From contig CAMLMM010000052.1 of the NCBI GenBank assembly GCA_946481105.1, positions 1 through 14,407 on the forward strand: a DNA stretch of 14,407 nucleotides. Direction: 5' to 3'. The DNA is from an uncultured Alphaproteobacteria bacterium. Its GTDB lineage: Bacteria; Pseudomonadota; Alphaproteobacteria; Micavibrionales; Micavibrionaceae. Of this stretch, positions 13,482-14,407 are shown piece after piece. The notes beneath the pieces are model-generated. The model was not told the origin of the DNA. It searched no databases and worked only from the letters and a program-made list of their open reading frames with translations. Every line of letters begins with the position of its first letter. Position 1 is the stretch's first letter. The position numbers and the translations under genes were made by a program.

Positions 13482-14407
13482 ATGACAAAAGAAACAATTT
13501 CGACGAAAGTCCTTATTATCGGCTCTGGTCCTGCCGGATACACCGCCGCTATTTACGCTGCCCGCGCCAACCTTGCCCCTGTTCTCGTAACAGGCATGGA
13601 ACCGGGCGGCCAGTTGACCATCACCACCGATGTGGAAAATTACCCGGGCTTCGCCGACGCGATTCAGGGACCATGGCTGATGGAACAGATGAAGGCGCAG
13701 GCCGAACATGTCGGCACGAAAATGATGTCGGACCTGATTACCTCGGTCGATTTTTCCAAACGTCCGTTTACCGCCATAGGCGACAGCGGCAATACATATA
13801 TTGCCGACACCGTCATTATCTGCACGGGCGCGAAAGCCCGCTGGCTCGGACTTGAATCCGAAACGCAATATCGCGGCTATGGCATTTCCGCCTGCGCAAC
13901 CTGCGACGGGTTTTTCTTCCGCAATAAAGAAGTCGCCGTTGTTGGTGGCGGCAACTCCGCCGTTGAAGAAGCGTTATTCCTCTCGCAATTCGCCAGCAAG
14001 GTGACTCTCATTCACCGCCGCGATACTCTGCGCGCCGAAAAAATCGGGCAAGACCGCCTCTTCGCTAACCCGAAAGTCTCGGTCATCTGGGATTCAGCCG
14101 TCGAGGAAATCCTCGGCAACCCACCCGGCTCCACCGGCGGCAATATCGGCGTGACAGGCGTCAAACTGAAGAACCTGAAAACCGGGGCCTTATCCGATTA
14201 TAAACTGGACGGCGTGTTTGTCGCCATCGGCCATGTCCCGGCCACCGAATTGTTCAAGGGCAAAGTGAATATGGACTCGGAAGGGTACATCATCACCGCG
14301 CCGGATTCGACCGCGACCAATATCCCCGGCGTTTTCGCTGCGGGTGATGTGAAAGATAAAATTTACCGTCAGGCCGTCACCGCCGCTGGTATGGGTTGCA
14401 TGGCCGC
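13482..14407 (+). CDS. trxB: thioredoxin-disulfide reductase, 3' end missing
   Basis: TrxB is a cytoplasmic FAD enzyme that uses NADPH to reduce thioredoxin. The 308 visible residues contain the FAD motif LIIGSGPAGYTAAIYAAR (11-28), GGQLTITTDVENYPGF (42-57), and the redox-active CATC (Cys138 and Cys141) followed by DG. The NADPH motif VVGGGNSAVEEALFLS and the HRRDTLRA phosphate-binding segment follow, and then the C-terminal FAD motif GDVKDKIYRQAVTAAGMGCMAA at the window edge. About 15-35 residues are missing at the 3' end. CATC as the redox site is standard for bacterial low-molecular-weight TrxB. The start at 13482 has no clear ribosome binding site; it lies 40 bases after the ELM1-family gene, with no terminator between them. 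Confidence 0.96.
   Translation, partial: MTKETISTKVLIIGSGPAGYTAAIYAARANLAPVLVTGMEPGGQLTITTDVENYPGFADAIQGPWLMEQMKAQAEHVGTKMMSDLITSVDFSKRPFTAIGDSGNTYIADTVIICTGAKARWLGLESETQYRGYGISACATCDGFFFRNKEVAVVGGGNSAVEEALFLSQFASKVTLIHRRDTLRAEKIGQDRLFANPKVSVIWDSAVEEILGNPPGSTGGNIGVTGVKLKNLKTGALSDYKLDGVFVAIGHVPATELFKGKVNMDSEGYIITAPDSTATNIPGVFAAGDVKDKIYRQAVTAAGMGCMA

Noticed and set aside
13197..13868. Minus-strand 223-codon open frame
   Set aside because: It lies opposite the end of the ELM1 gene and the start of trxB, both well supported; its translation shows no family motif.
1..14407. CRISPR array, tRNA or rRNA genes, phage or insertion-sequence genes
   Set aside because: On reading both strands I found no regularly spaced repeats, no cloverleaf-like stretch in the gaps between genes, and no transposase or integrase motifs.

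Overview
The window looks like a chromosomal segment of an alphaproteobacterium with roughly balanced base composition (a Micavibrio- or Rhodospirillales-like lineage is my guess). The clues are a C4-pathway 5-aminolevulinate synthase (HemA), an ELM1/DUF1022 protein and a minimal zincin-type protein, all typical of alphaproteobacteria. I see no phage, insertion sequence, CRISPR array, tRNA or rRNA. The window starts inside lpdA and ends inside trxB, so both end genes are partial.

Layout. (1) 1-1257: lpdA on the minus strand. (2) 1258-1566: a 309-base intergenic stretch with three successive inverted repeats, the last being a 14-bp-arm operator-like element that contains a perfect TTGACA. (3) 1567-4751: a tight plus-strand trio (gaps of 8 and 12 bases) encoding an unrecognised 407-residue protein, a PfkB-family kinase, and a tandem deaminase whose second domain has lost its zinc ligands. 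(4) 4758-5957: two minus-strand genes, a zincin-family protein lacking the HExxH metal site and a single-chain fusion of a DUF433 antitoxin-like domain to a DUF5615 PIN-like domain. (5) 6060-6419: a small exported protein with two CX3C motifs. (6) 6493-8791: rbsK and hemA diverging from a 124-base region that holds a perfect 15-bp palindrome resembling an iron-control box. (7) 8788-9711: a cysteine synthase family gene that overlaps hemA tail to tail by 4 bases. (8) 9865-10071: a small unknown gene with its own terminator. (9) 10161-11804: a TetR-type regulator diverging from an adenosine-kinase-like PfkB kinase, followed by a bidirectional terminator shared with (10) an Lrp/AsnC regulator (11854-12366). 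The regulator diverges from (11) an ELM1-family gene (12476-13441), which is followed by trxB.

Together, most genes are housekeeping: 2-oxoacid dehydrogenase E3, thioredoxin reduction, haem synthesis, cysteine synthesis and sugar or nucleoside phosphorylation. The most unusual material lies in 1500-5960: an operator-controlled trio joining an orphan protein, a small-molecule kinase and a half-dead tandem deaminase, next to a metal-site-less protease homologue and a fused toxin-antitoxin-like chain. Whether any of these form one system is inference; the sequence shows only proximity and the altered active sites.
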